Below, in pieces: positions 42,686-52,139 of a DNA stretch of 64,000 nt (position 1 is the stretch's first letter; each line of letters starts with the position of its first letter). Below the pieces are notes generated by a model. It worked only from the letters and a program-made list of their open reading frames with translations. It searched no databases and was not told the origin of the DNA. The stretch covers positions 2,480,001 to 2,544,000 of the forward strand of contig JAUPSS010000003.1 of assembly GCA_040285825.1 (NCBI GenBank), read 5' to 3'. Origin of the DNA: Eukaryota sp. TZLM1-RC (lineage: Eukaryota > Metamonada: BaSk clade). A program made the translations under genes and the position numbers.

Positions 42686-43050
42686 AAGAATCTAATTTCA
42701 GTTTGAATTTTTCCTTGGATTCAAAATAAATAAATATGGTAATTGATAAATTTCGTTAAAATTGGACAAGCTAAGAACTTTTAGTTGTCTACTATTCCTA
42801 CTGAACTGAAGAATTATTAAGTAATGCTAAATGTAGAGCCGCAGGTTGAACTTTTGATAAATGTCAAAATAACTCAACGTCTCAATCAAAAGTGATTGAA
42901 CAATTGTTGAATTAATGATTCATTCAGCAACTTGTCATATTCCACAATGTATTGCTTGCAATTCTTGTTTAAATAGCTGTTGACCCGTAACAAAAATCTA
43001 AAGCTGTATATATCTGATTTGTTTAATTTTCACGTCTCACCTGTCGTTTC

Positions 43051-44479
43051 TTATTCTGTCTTTGCTTCCTGAATGTTGTTATCTGCACTAGTGGGGAGAA
43101 CACTGTCCTTTGGAAACTTATAAGGACGCAGAGACAAACCAGCAACCAGACAAATGGCTAACAGAACTGGAATGTACTTGAAAAAAGGGATATACACCAA
43201 ATGGTCTTCCACTCCTGTATCTTGGCCATGGGCTTGAACTGCAGCAAGTATCTGAGAACCTACCAATCCACCTGCAGCCCAAGCAATCATAGTCATTCCA
43301 AACAATGACGATAGATACTTCGACCCAAACATTTCAGAAAGCATGCTGGGTAAAGAACCAGTACTTCCAGTGAGACCAGTGGTAAGCACAGAAGTGGCAA
43401 CCATGAACATTACGAGTAGTTGCCGAGTCATAATCGAGGGCATGAATAAACACACAATTAATTGGGTCAACAACAACCAAACATAAACCCACTTTCTAGA
43501 CAGCTTGATTGAGCTGAGGACATCAGTGATGGCAGGATAAAGTATAAGGGCGGCAGTGTTGACTATACTGAATATTGCGAGATAAAAACCAGCTTGCTTG
43601 GTGGAAAAATCAAAAACATCTTCAACTATTGGAGATAATAACGACATTATCGAAACACCAGTGAAAGCTGCACCGAGGAATGTAAGCCAAACTCTCCAAA
43701 AGAGAAAAGTCTTCAGAGCATTGCCCAGGGAAAGACTACGCTCTGAGGATACAGAATCCTGAACTTTAGAAGATGCAGAACTGGGGAAATACCCTGGAGG
43801 AGGCATGCATATGAAGCAAGATGTGATGAAGATGATTAAACCTCCATACACGCCCAAGGCCATAATCGCTATGTCTGGACCAAAAGCAGTAATTAATCTT
43901 CCATTGACTAAACCCTGGACCAAAGTTCCTAGGCCAAATCCAGACAGGGCAATACCACTAGCGACACCTTTAAGATCGGGAAACCAATGGACAATAGGAG
44001 AAACGGGGGTAACATATATAAAGTTAGATTAAGCGAAGAGACATACCCCAGGGATAATCCTACCCCGGCAACTACACCATAAGAGATCCAAAAGGCATGT
44101 TTGAGGTCAATAATGACGAAGTATCCAGCTAACACATGGCCAATCATAAAGAAGGCAGCACTCAACATTCCAACAAGTCGAGGTCCTTTTTTGTCAATAA
44201 GCTGTCCTGCAAATGGGCAGAGAAAGCCTAAAAGTGCAACACCAATGCTATAAGCGAAGGAAACTGTACCACGCCAATCGGGATGGATTTCTATAATCGG
44301 ATTAGAAAATACGCTAAGTCCGTAAATGGTGCCTTAAGTTAGCAGGGTCTGGGCTTACCGATCAGAACTTCTAAGATGAAGCAGCAGAAGAGAATAAGGT
44401 AACGGTTCCTATACCATCCTTTAACTCTGGGATCATTGGGTCCAGAGTATCGCTCTAATATTGAATCATTGCCATGCAT
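43051..44479 (-). CDS. MFS transporter, oxalate/formate-antiporter-like, two tiny introns
   Basis: Exons on the minus strand: 44479-44359, 44332-44047 and 44017-43051, giving 457 residues. Intron 1 (44333-44358, 26 bp) is GTAAG...CTAAC-TTAAG. Intron 2 (44018-44046, 29 bp) is GTATGT...CTAAC-TTTAT; the frame needs it removed, yet the 3' end is AT instead of AG. The protein has about 12 hydrophobic helices, a loop motif DKKGPRLVG between helices 2 and 3, and GVGLSLGYVTPVSPI with WFPDLKGVASGIALSGFGLG across intron 2. That pattern is typical of the OFA family of carboxylate antiporters and their relatives. The substrate is not predictable. It is probably a membrane monocarboxylate transporter. Confidence 0.8.
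44018..44046 (-). other. 29-bp intron with non-canonical GT-AT boundary
   Basis: Starts GTATGT, has the branch-like CTAAC, and by frame should end TTTAT. One T-to-G change would give the TTTAG expected. See the MFS transporter gene. Confidence 0.55.
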
Positions 44480-45169
44480 TCTACAAAGATGATAAAAGGT
44501 GAATTTGGTAAAGACCAGTCCTTATTGGTTGTTGACACGTCATAAGAATGGTCAACTGATTTCCAGCGAAATTGTTGACAAGAGACTTATCACATAAACC
44601 AACTCCAAAACCATTGCTTGTTTGGCAACTTCATGATTGATAACTAAGAAAGAATATCACTTGTGACTGATGTGATAATCAGCGACTGATACGCCTTAGA
44701 ACTTATCGGAAAGAGACATTGAGTCGCAGTAAGAGTGTCTGAATATTTTTGGTAGAATGAGATTGGTACATCATTGCAGTTCATGGTATGAATCTCATGC
44801 AATGAATTTGTCTGATACTCGATGATTTTACAATACTCTCCACAACACAACAGTGACTGTTCTAGTGACCGATGAAAGCACATTTTCAACTCTTTTGTGA
44901 ATTACTTTGTAAGTAAAGGTCATTTATTAGGTATTCAAGTATGCTCATGCCATCCGACATTCTGTGGCCAAGGTTGAAACTTATTCGCCTTATAAGTAGT
45001 TAGAATCAAGACAATAATGAACTAAAGTACATGGATCTATAACCTTGATTTATTGTTGTACAAATGAAAACGGTGAGTGAAAGCACAAACTGGAATAATA
45101 AAACAGAATCTAATACTGAAACCGAAAAATACGTGAAGATTACGTGCAAAAGTTCTGTCACAATTACTG
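44480..45169. other. Intergenic, nothing recognised
   Basis: AT-rich spacer; ORF 44644-44889 (minus) shows no domain. Confidence 0.4.
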
Positions 45170-46340
45170 GGATGTTAAATGTTCCAAATTCCAGACCAAT
45201 CTAATCTTAGTCCGCATTATGGCGGTTTAGGTTGGACGAAGGCTTCCATTCTTACCTCTTATGCTTTTATTGGTGGATGCAGAAATGCAATCTTTAAGTT
45301 TTCCGAAAGATTTGCAGATTGGGAAGATTTATTGATGACAACGCAAAGTTCCACGGTTATTTCATTAAATGAAGCAGAAAAATGGGGTCGATGCTTTCCC
45401 CAATCATTCAATGGCAATATTCCAGAAAAGATTCTTTTATAATTAAAATACACTCTACGAACATTACAGAAACGATTGACTGCAATGTATGAAAATGATC
45501 TTTATAATAATATATGCAGCTCGGCTGTTTTAAATCAAGATCTTCACTCATTGGATTGGGATTGTGTGCCACTAATGAACCATTTGTAACAAAAATGAGA
45601 TTATATTGGAATATCTTCATTAATCAATTATTGTCAAAAGAAAAATGTAGTAGTTCGAATTCACCTCAAATCACTTTGTGCCATGCTCTGAATTGTTCTA
45701 TATTGATAACTTGTCGTTCTTCATTACATGCTGTTAGAGACACTGTTTTCAATATGGCACAAACTGCAAGAATTTCATATGTCAAAGAGCCTCTACTGAA
45801 GGAAACACTGTCTCTGAATAATATTGGTTCTGATGATAGAGGTGATGTATACTGTGATTGGATTGATTACTCTGAAGCTGTTGTTGACTTTGTCTCATGT
45901 AATGTTGCAAATGATACTGTGGTTCACAGAAGAAATTTTAATCCTGTCAGTGCTCTTGATTTTAAAGCAAAAGGAAAACATAGAAAATATGATAAAGATA
46001 TTGAAGGAACTAATGCTGATAGAAATACACAGCTGGTTTTTATTGCTTTCCCATTCTCCATTAATGGAAGATTATCAGATGAAGCAGAAACTTTTTTGAA
46101 TGACTTTCAAAAAATGATTCAAGAAAAACAATGAAAAGATTTGATATTTTTTGGCGCACTCGGATTTAATTTGCCATTATTAATAGATTACCTCGGTTTT
46201 TCAATCAAATAAGAGAAACTTTAGCTAGACAGCAAGCAGATCAAGATTTTGTAGAGGAAATCTTGGTTCAATGATAGTCGTCCCATTAGTGATGAGTCAA
46301 TTTATTTAACTGTGCAAATTCAATAAATATAAATTATTTT
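45170..46340 (+). mobile_element. LINE-A copy, 5' truncated, ORFs broken
   Basis: Begins in the RT thumb (45179-45442: NLSPHYGGLGWTKASILTSY), then a frameshift into knuckle and endonuclease regions (45514-46134; CSSSNSPQITLCHALNCS, DDRGDVYCDW, VDFVSC, DFKAKGKHRKYDK). The 3' end is GTCGTCCCATTAGTGATG and TTCAATAAATAT. The family REL-like residues are kept. A ~50-bp deletion after TTCACTCATTG removes part of the region before the knuckle. Confidence 0.85.
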
Positions 46341-46356
46341 AACTGAAGAATACTCG

Positions 46357-46653
46357 GTGCAACTATACACTCTCATAATCATCAGCATCATCGTCAGTAT
46401 CATAAGCATTGTCAAAGGGTCTCAAATTGTAACAAATTGCAATGTTTCATTTTCAAGGTTAATACTAATTGATTTGACAGGTGTGAGGGAGATCACAAAT
46501 TTTAGAGCACGTATTTATTATTTATTATTTAACATTGAATGTGTAGACTATGTGGAATTATGCTTTCACAAAAGGAAGTGTGGAATGCATAATGAGACAT
46601 TATTCGGTATTTGTAATCTTCAGAAATACACACTGGTGTTAAAACGAGATTAA
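46357..46653 (+). CDS. Small putative secreted Cys-containing protein
   Basis: 98 residues. The N-terminus is a strong signal peptide (MQLYTLIIISIIVSIISIVK, then GSQIV). The mature chain has six cysteines spread evenly and no second membrane segment. A TAA stop is followed about 40 bp on by AATAAA. It starts right after the LINE-A 3' end, which could supply its promoter or be chance. No family is recognised. It may be real because of the clear signal peptide, but its short length keeps confidence modest. Confidence 0.4.
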   Translation: MQLYTLIIISIIVSIISIVKGSQIVTNCNVSFSRLILIDLTGVREITNFRARIYYLLFNIECVDYVELCFHKRKCGMHNETLFGICNLQKYTLVLKRD

Positions 46654-46989
46654 TCAAAACATTGATTTATAAAATTAATGCAAAAAATAAAGATGAAAGG
46701 TAAAAACAATCATTTACTGAACACAACAAAAGGTTACTGACTATTTGTTAGTGAAATGATGATTTAATTGAAACCTAAAACTAAAAAATAACTAAAAACT
46801 GCTATAAAACAGAAAAACTGGCCGAAAAAAGCAACAACTGAGAAAACAAAAACTAAAATAATGAAAACTGAACTAATAAAAGACTAAGAAATTTACAACC
46901 AATTTAAAAATAATAATTTTAAAAAAAATTTCCTTGTAAGTACGATGTCTTCAGCAATTATGGAAGAAATCAAAAAATAATAAAAAGAA

Positions 46990-48294
46990 CTATTCACTCT
47001 CTGAATCATAAACATCATAACTGTCACTTCCCATATCACTTGACGCATCATCAATCACGTCATCAACCTTCTGTGCCACGTCATCAGTGTGAGTAAACTT
47101 GGCCATAAACTCATCAAAATCACTAACAATCAGGTCAAAATCATCTTGACTTTCCTTGAAAATGAACTTAAATACTGCCAATCTCACCTCCAACAAAGCC
47201 TTGAATAATGGTGAAGTTTCTATATGCTGATAGTTTAAAATATTAAAAAAATGACCCTTCCACCAACTACAGAGCTCATTGTACATTGTAAGATCAATAT
47301 TTAAATTATTCAAAAATTCGAGAATTTTGAGTAACAATGACCAAATTTTCATTGACACCATTGAGGGCTCAAGGCATAGGTCAAAACTGATTGAATCTAA
47401 GAGACGATCCAGAATATTGAAGACTCCATCTAATTGACCTTCCCCTCCAACAACAAATGCTACCTCTGTCGCCAGTTCCAAAGCATCAACAGCAAAAGGA
47501 TCTTGGTCAAGCAAATTCACAAGACTTTCATTAACTGCCACGTCATTGATGACGTCATCAAACGATTGATTACCGCTATTTGATTGATTAAAAACACCCA
47601 ATCTCCACGCATTAGGACATCCCCTTGCAGACTGCTGAAATACCCCAAGGATCCTAGACACAGACTCAGTATCATCATCTTGAGAATATAACCAAACTGC
47701 TGCTTCAATGAACAATTGGCAGTCTGGGAAGGCTTGGATTCCATGGGTAAGGTTGGAGTGGGCTTCATGTCGTAGACGTTGAAGTTCAGAAGAAGGAAGG
47801 GATGAAGGTGGAGAAGAGAGAACCATTGCTGCAATGGTACCATAGTAGCCACGGAGAGGGGATGTGGAAGAGTCAAAAACAGCATCAGAGGCAATGGAGC
47901 GAAGAAATGTTAAAGCGTCGTAAGGAGATTTAGAGTGCAGGGTGAAGAGGCAAAGTTCAGCAAGGACGAAGCGACGGATAGTGATTTTATCAGAGGCTCG
48001 ACAAGAAGAGTTAGATATGAACTCGAGAACAGAACGGAAAAAGGATTCTACTGTGGAAAAGTCTGGAGAGGAAGATCGAAAGAGGTGAAGGGCACCCTTG
48101 ACAGCAAGATAAAGCAGGTCAAGACGTTGCAAAAGATATGGTGAGTGTAAGAGCATAGAGAGGGTGGTAGATGCAGACTTGAGATCATTTGATATTATTT
48201 GTTGATGAAGAAGTGAAACCAAGGTTAAAAGAGCATCTTGTGGGTGCTTGAAATGGTGTTTATCAAGCGCGTTTCGTACCAATCCAAAGAACAT
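46990..48294 (-). CDS. Helical protein, possibly TAF1A-like (Pol I factor)
   Basis: 434 residues, predicted almost all helical with TPR-like pairs; no zinc, ATPase or membrane segment. The tail is acidic (DVIDDASSDMGSDSYDVYDS). Features that recall TAF1A/Rrn11 of the RNA polymerase I initiation complex are QHQ-type helices at the start, LLDQDPFAVDALELA and WWKGHFF near residue 345. These are weak and come from memory. A nuclear or transcription role is therefore only a suggestion. The frame is uninterrupted over 1.3 kb. TGATGACGTGGC and a related word lie in it (encoding DDVA). Confidence 0.55.
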   Translation of the reverse strand: MFFGLVRNALDKHHFKHPQDALLTLVSLLHQQIISNDLKSASTTLSMLLHSPYLLQRLDLLYLAVKGALHLFRSSSPDFSTVESFFRSVLEFISNSSCRASDKITIRRFVLAELCLFTLHSKSPYDALTFLRSIASDAVFDSSTSPLRGYYGTIAAMVLSSPPSSLPSSELQRLRHEAHSNLTHGIQAFPDCQLFIEAAVWLYSQDDDTESVSRILGVFQQSARGCPNAWRLGVFNQSNSGNQSFDDVINDVAVNESLVNLLDQDPFAVDALELATEVAFVVGGEGQLDGVFNILDRLLDSISFDLCLEPSMVSMKIWSLLLKILEFLNNLNIDLTMYNELCSWWKGHFFNILNYQHIETSPLFKALLEVRLAVFKFIFKESQDDFDLIVSDFDEFMAKFTHTDDVAQKVDDVIDDASSDMGSDSYDVYDSESE

Positions 48295-48549
48295 TTAGTG
48301 AAGTCATTGGAAAATGGATTTTTAATTTCAATAAAATAGTATCAGCTATGATCTGTTCCCAAATATCAAATTTAGATGTGGTGCTCATGCTTCTTTTGAT
48401 CACATTATTTCCTGCTGTAAAGTCACATTACGGAGTTTATACAATTACCCCAACAAAATCCCTCTTCAAACCATATTTGAATGTCAATATTCAGACTCAT
48501 GCACCTTAAATAAATGATACTGTTCGATCCATATCACAAAATGTGCATT

Positions 48550-48650
48550 GTTAAATTTTATTTATTGAATTAAAACACTTAATTAAATTAACTCATAACT
48601 AATGGGACGACTATCATTGAACAAAGATTTCCTCTACAAAATCTTGATCA
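48550..48650 (-). repeat. LINE-A 3' terminal fragment
   Basis: Minus strand: about 100 bp matching the LINE-A 3' end (GGGACGACTATCATTGAAC and TTTATTTATTGAAT on the plus strand). It lies between the helical-protein gene and the kinase gene, 5' truncated almost to nothing. Confidence 0.8.
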
Positions 48651-48795
48651 CAAGATCTTGATGTGTATTGTATTAATCAAAAAATTTATCATCTATTAAT
48701 CCAAAAATATTAAGATTATATTGTTGAAAAACCTCAATAACACTTAGTCATAAGTTTGATGAATGAATATTGAAAACTGAACCTGGATGTGACTT

Positions 48796-49305
48796 ATGCC
48801 CACAATTCTTGGCATTGTTGGTGTTTCATGTTCTGGTAAAAGTTACCTAGCTTCTGCTCTTCATCACACAATCCCTTTATCAACTCTTATCCAACAAGAC
48901 TCCTTCTACCATCAATGTGAAACTACTTCATTATTATACTGGGAATCCATAGAGAGCATTGATCATGTTGAGCTCACTAATTGCATTATTGAGTCAAGCA
49001 ACAAGTACTCTGTTGTAATAGTAGAAGGATTCCTACTGCATCATCCACTGTTAGCTCCACTCTTTACACACTTCGTTATCTTAGATATACCGTTTGAAGT
49101 GGGAAACAGCAGAAGGTCAAACAGAGTTTTAGCCGATGGCGACTTCTCTGACCCTGTTGGCCATTATCAATTTGTTTGGGATACTTTTCATAGTTGCAAG
49201 TTTAATTTGTTTGAAGTAAATAATAATAGGAATTATCTATTGCTATCTGGTACTGATCCTGTCGATTCTCTTGTCAATAAGGTGTTGGACTTAATCAACA
49301 ATTAG
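48796..49305 (+). CDS. Nicotinamide riboside kinase-like (NRK) P-loop kinase
   Basis: 169 residues. The N-terminal P-loop is GVSCSGKS (10-17). IQQDSFYH carries the acidic residue that contacts the substrate. VVIVEGFLLHHP is the Walker-B-like strand. RRSNRV is the lid Arg motif, and DPVGHYQFVWDTF the following Asp/Gly/Phe motif of NRKs. NRK phosphorylates nicotinamide riboside to NMN in NAD salvage. It is slightly shorter than human NRK1 (199) because of a shorter middle. A uridine-kinase-like sugar kinase is the alternative, but VEGFLL and the Y-HVW pattern favour NRK. Single exon. Confidence 0.8.
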   Translation: MPTILGIVGVSCSGKSYLASALHHTIPLSTLIQQDSFYHQCETTSLLYWESIESIDHVELTNCIIESSNKYSVVIVEGFLLHHPLLAPLFTHFVILDIPFEVGNSRRSNRVLADGDFSDPVGHYQFVWDTFHSCKFNLFEVNNNRNYLLLSGTDPVDSLVNKVLDLINN

Positions 49306-49818
49306 TGTTTAGTTTGGAATCCCATTTACAGTTTAGTTTCTGTTTAATAAATTCAAGAATTTTATTGTGTTTTTGTTAGTGTGGACTGTTTTAAAATACT
49401 ATGATGTCAACTCTTCACACAAATAGAATGAAGAATGCAACTCAAGTTCATTGATTTACGGAAAGATTAGTTGGAAAATGGTCAAGAAAATTCAGGGGTT
49501 CATTTGGTGTATGAATACGGTTCCTTGGTCAATTCTATTTGTTACACCAACATTACAGCTAACACCATGCCTTCTGTGTTGTTGAAACAAGATAACTGAT
49601 GCAAATTCATTGTGTGAAAAGAATTGAAGAAATGGGTTGTGTAAAATTCGATTAATTTTTGAAAAAACAATGAAAAGATTGGAAAATGCTGAAAAATAGT
49701 CATAAAGGATACAAACAGTCATGCAACTGAGAAACACTGGAATGTGTATTCAAAAGATACAAAAAATATAAAAAGAAACAATACAATATAAAATACAGAA
49801 GATCTTATCAAGTCTAAT
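49306..49818. other. Intergenic, nothing recognised
   Basis: AATAAA-type signals follow the kinase stop (TTTAATAAATTC at 49343). An 81-codon minus ORF (49492-49737) has no domain. Confidence 0.5.
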
Positions 49819-51864
49819 CTAATAAATCACTTGACAATCAGTTGGATATCGAATCCACCATGGAAAACAAGATAATTCAACCAAATAATCACCATTGATT
49901 GATTGTACAGATTTAACTGAATCTTGGTTAAAAAGTTTTGATAGAGAAATGGGAGTATCAAACATACTTCCTATATGAGGTTTAGTCAGTTGAACAAATT
50001 TTAAAGAAGGAAAGTTTTGTTCAGTGATATTGTTCGGTAAATCATAATGAATTACCCATTCCTTCAAGTTTGGCAATTCTACTGCGATATCAAGAAACTC
50101 ATCCGATTCTAATAAAGTCAATCTAACAACAGATTGGGGTAAGAGTATATCTCCTCCTAATATTCTTTCTGCAGAACCATAGGACAATACCAGCTCATGT
50201 AACGAAATGAGATAGCTTAAATCACAAACTTTAATATCAGGTTCTGTTAGGACTAACTTCACTAGTGAAGTGGGTAGGAGTTCAATATCAAAACCATAAT
50301 CAAGTTCTAAATATTTCAGATTTGATAAGTGTGTCAAGTTTAAAGCAAAATTTCCACTTGTACAGCTGCAACCAAGCTTAACAACTTCAACATTTGGGAA
50401 AAATGCTAATAATTGAGGATCATAATCTACTCTATCAAAGTAAACATCAAGAATTTTAATTCTAGTATAAAATACTTTGGGAGCTTTAAAAACAGTAGAT
50501 AATCGTAATTGCAAATCACAAATATTGTCATCTAAATCTTGAGGATTTTTTAAAAATTTAAAACCACAAATAACTTCTTTCGCAAGTTTAGCCACTTTCT
50601 TGCTAATTGAACATTTGGTATAGAATCTGGCTTTTGTATAAGGATGGCTACCAAACAATTTTTTCAAATATTGTAAATATTCGAAGTAAATTAATTTGAT
50701 TAGACCACTGAACATTCTATCCAAAGGTTGTTTCGAAAAATGTAAACTACCAAGTATCTCAGACCCAAATGATACTTTGACAGGTTGTGGTCGATCAATC
50801 AAATCACCTGTACCTAATTGGCCTTTATCATTCCTTCCCCAAGCCCAAAAAGTGTTTTTATTGTAAGCAAAAAGGAAGTCATGACCTACAGAAATACCTT
50901 CTATATTAGTGAAAGCATCAATAGGAATTGGTTGTTCACTATTACAAAAATTTCTTAACATACCCAACCGTCCCCAAACAAAAACTTTACCATTATTATC
51001 AACAACAACACGAATAAATCTAGAACCACTAATAGAAACAATATTATTCAATACAGGAATTTTGGTAGGTTTATTGTTGAAAAAAACGTCACCATTTCCC
51101 TTGTCAAACTTCCAAACGTCACCATTAACATCAATAATAAATAAACAATTATGATTAAAAATAAAACAAGTCAAGGAAAGTTCATTAAGAGATAAATACT
51201 GCGAAACTTGTATTTTGAAGATGGAACCGAATTCAAAGCTTTGGTTTATAGCACAGGAGACTCCATCGAAATAGAAGAAATCATGATGTTGATCAATTGC
51301 CACAAAAGAATCACCACAGAGAGAAAGGAAAACAATACTATTTAATCCTTCAATTATTTCAAATGATTTACCGTCTCCCCATTTAATAACTTGACCTTCT
51401 TGGGTCAAAGCAAATGAACATCTAGATCCACAATAAACTTCCTTAATATTAAAAGGAATGTTTATTGGGGTAATTGGTAGCGATTCTCGACTTGGACTAA
51501 TTATTGATCTAAACCAATCAAAACCCCACCCGTATAACCTACCATCAGAAGAGAGGGCAAGAGAGTGACCAGCACCAGCTGAAATGGAACAAATGTTGTT
51601 GAGGGGTAATTTGATTGGTAAATTGATCATTTTGGATGCATTATAAAGAACTTGACCGTCTTTATTGGAACCCCAACCATAAACGTCACCAGAATAGGTG
51701 AGTAAAAGAGAGTAGCTTTGACAACTTGAGATGCACCAAACTCCTTCAATTCTTTCCGATCGATCGGAAGAGACAGAAGAGGGTAAATGTGACATAGGGT
51801 AATCATTTGGAGAGTGGAGGAAGGAAGGTCGTAAAGAATCTTTTTCATCAGAGAAGAGGTCCAT
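49819..51864 (-). CDS. RCC1-repeat protein with C-terminal leucine-rich region
   Basis: 681 residues. The N-terminal ~370 hold RCC1-type blades: GDVYGWGSNKDGQV, GHSLALSSDGRLYGWG, SFALTQEGQVIKWGDG, NGKVFVWGRLG and TFWAWGRNDKGQLGTGDLID. That fits one seven-bladed propeller, some blades divergent. A helical linker (about 385-450) follows. Then an LRR-like stretch (about 470-650): LKYLELDYGFDIELLPTSLVKLVL, LHELVLSYGSA and VRLTLLESDE. RCC1 propellers can act as exchange factors or scaffolds; the LRR suggests protein binding. I cannot assign the partner. Intronless. Confidence 0.8.
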   Translation of the reverse strand: MDLFSDEKDSLRPSFLHSPNDYPMSHLPSSVSSDRSERIEGVWCISSCQSYSLLLTYSGDVYGWGSNKDGQVLYNASKMINLPIKLPLNNICSISAGAGHSLALSSDGRLYGWGFDWFRSIISPSRESLPITPINIPFNIKEVYCGSRCSFALTQEGQVIKWGDGKSFEIIEGLNSIVFLSLCGDSFVAIDQHHDFFYFDGVSCAINQSFEFGSIFKIQVSQYLSLNELSLTCFIFNHNCLFIIDVNGDVWKFDKGNGDVFFNNKPTKIPVLNNIVSISGSRFIRVVVDNNGKVFVWGRLGMLRNFCNSEQPIPIDAFTNIEGISVGHDFLFAYNKNTFWAWGRNDKGQLGTGDLIDRPQPVKVSFGSEILGSLHFSKQPLDRMFSGLIKLIYFEYLQYLKKLFGSHPYTKARFYTKCSISKKVAKLAKEVICGFKFLKNPQDLDDNICDLQLRLSTVFKAPKVFYTRIKILDVYFDRVDYDPQLLAFFPNVEVVKLGCSCTSGNFALNLTHLSNLKYLELDYGFDIELLPTSLVKLVLTEPDIKVCDLSYLISLHELVLSYGSAERILGGDILLPQSVVRLTLLESDEFLDIAVELPNLKEWVIHYDLPNNITEQNFPSLKFVQLTKPHIGSMFDTPISLSKLFNQDSVKSVQSINGDYLVELSCFPWWIRYPTDCQVIY

Positions 51865-52139
51865 GAATGCTCAAAGTGGGGTATGGGAAGCACAAGAAAG
51901 AGCCTATGAAATGGTGAAATGGTGGTTCTAAGTCTGGCTGGTAGGGGATGCCTATAATCTTCTTTTGCATTATCCATATAATATGAACATCTTCATCCAA
52001 TATTCTAACCTACATAAATATATTAATATTTCATTCACAGAGTTTTAGGAAAGATAACATTCGAAACCTACCCACAAACAATGTCAACACAACTGAATTT
52101 TTTGAGGTAGTTACACATCAAAGTTTTTTATTTTTCGAA

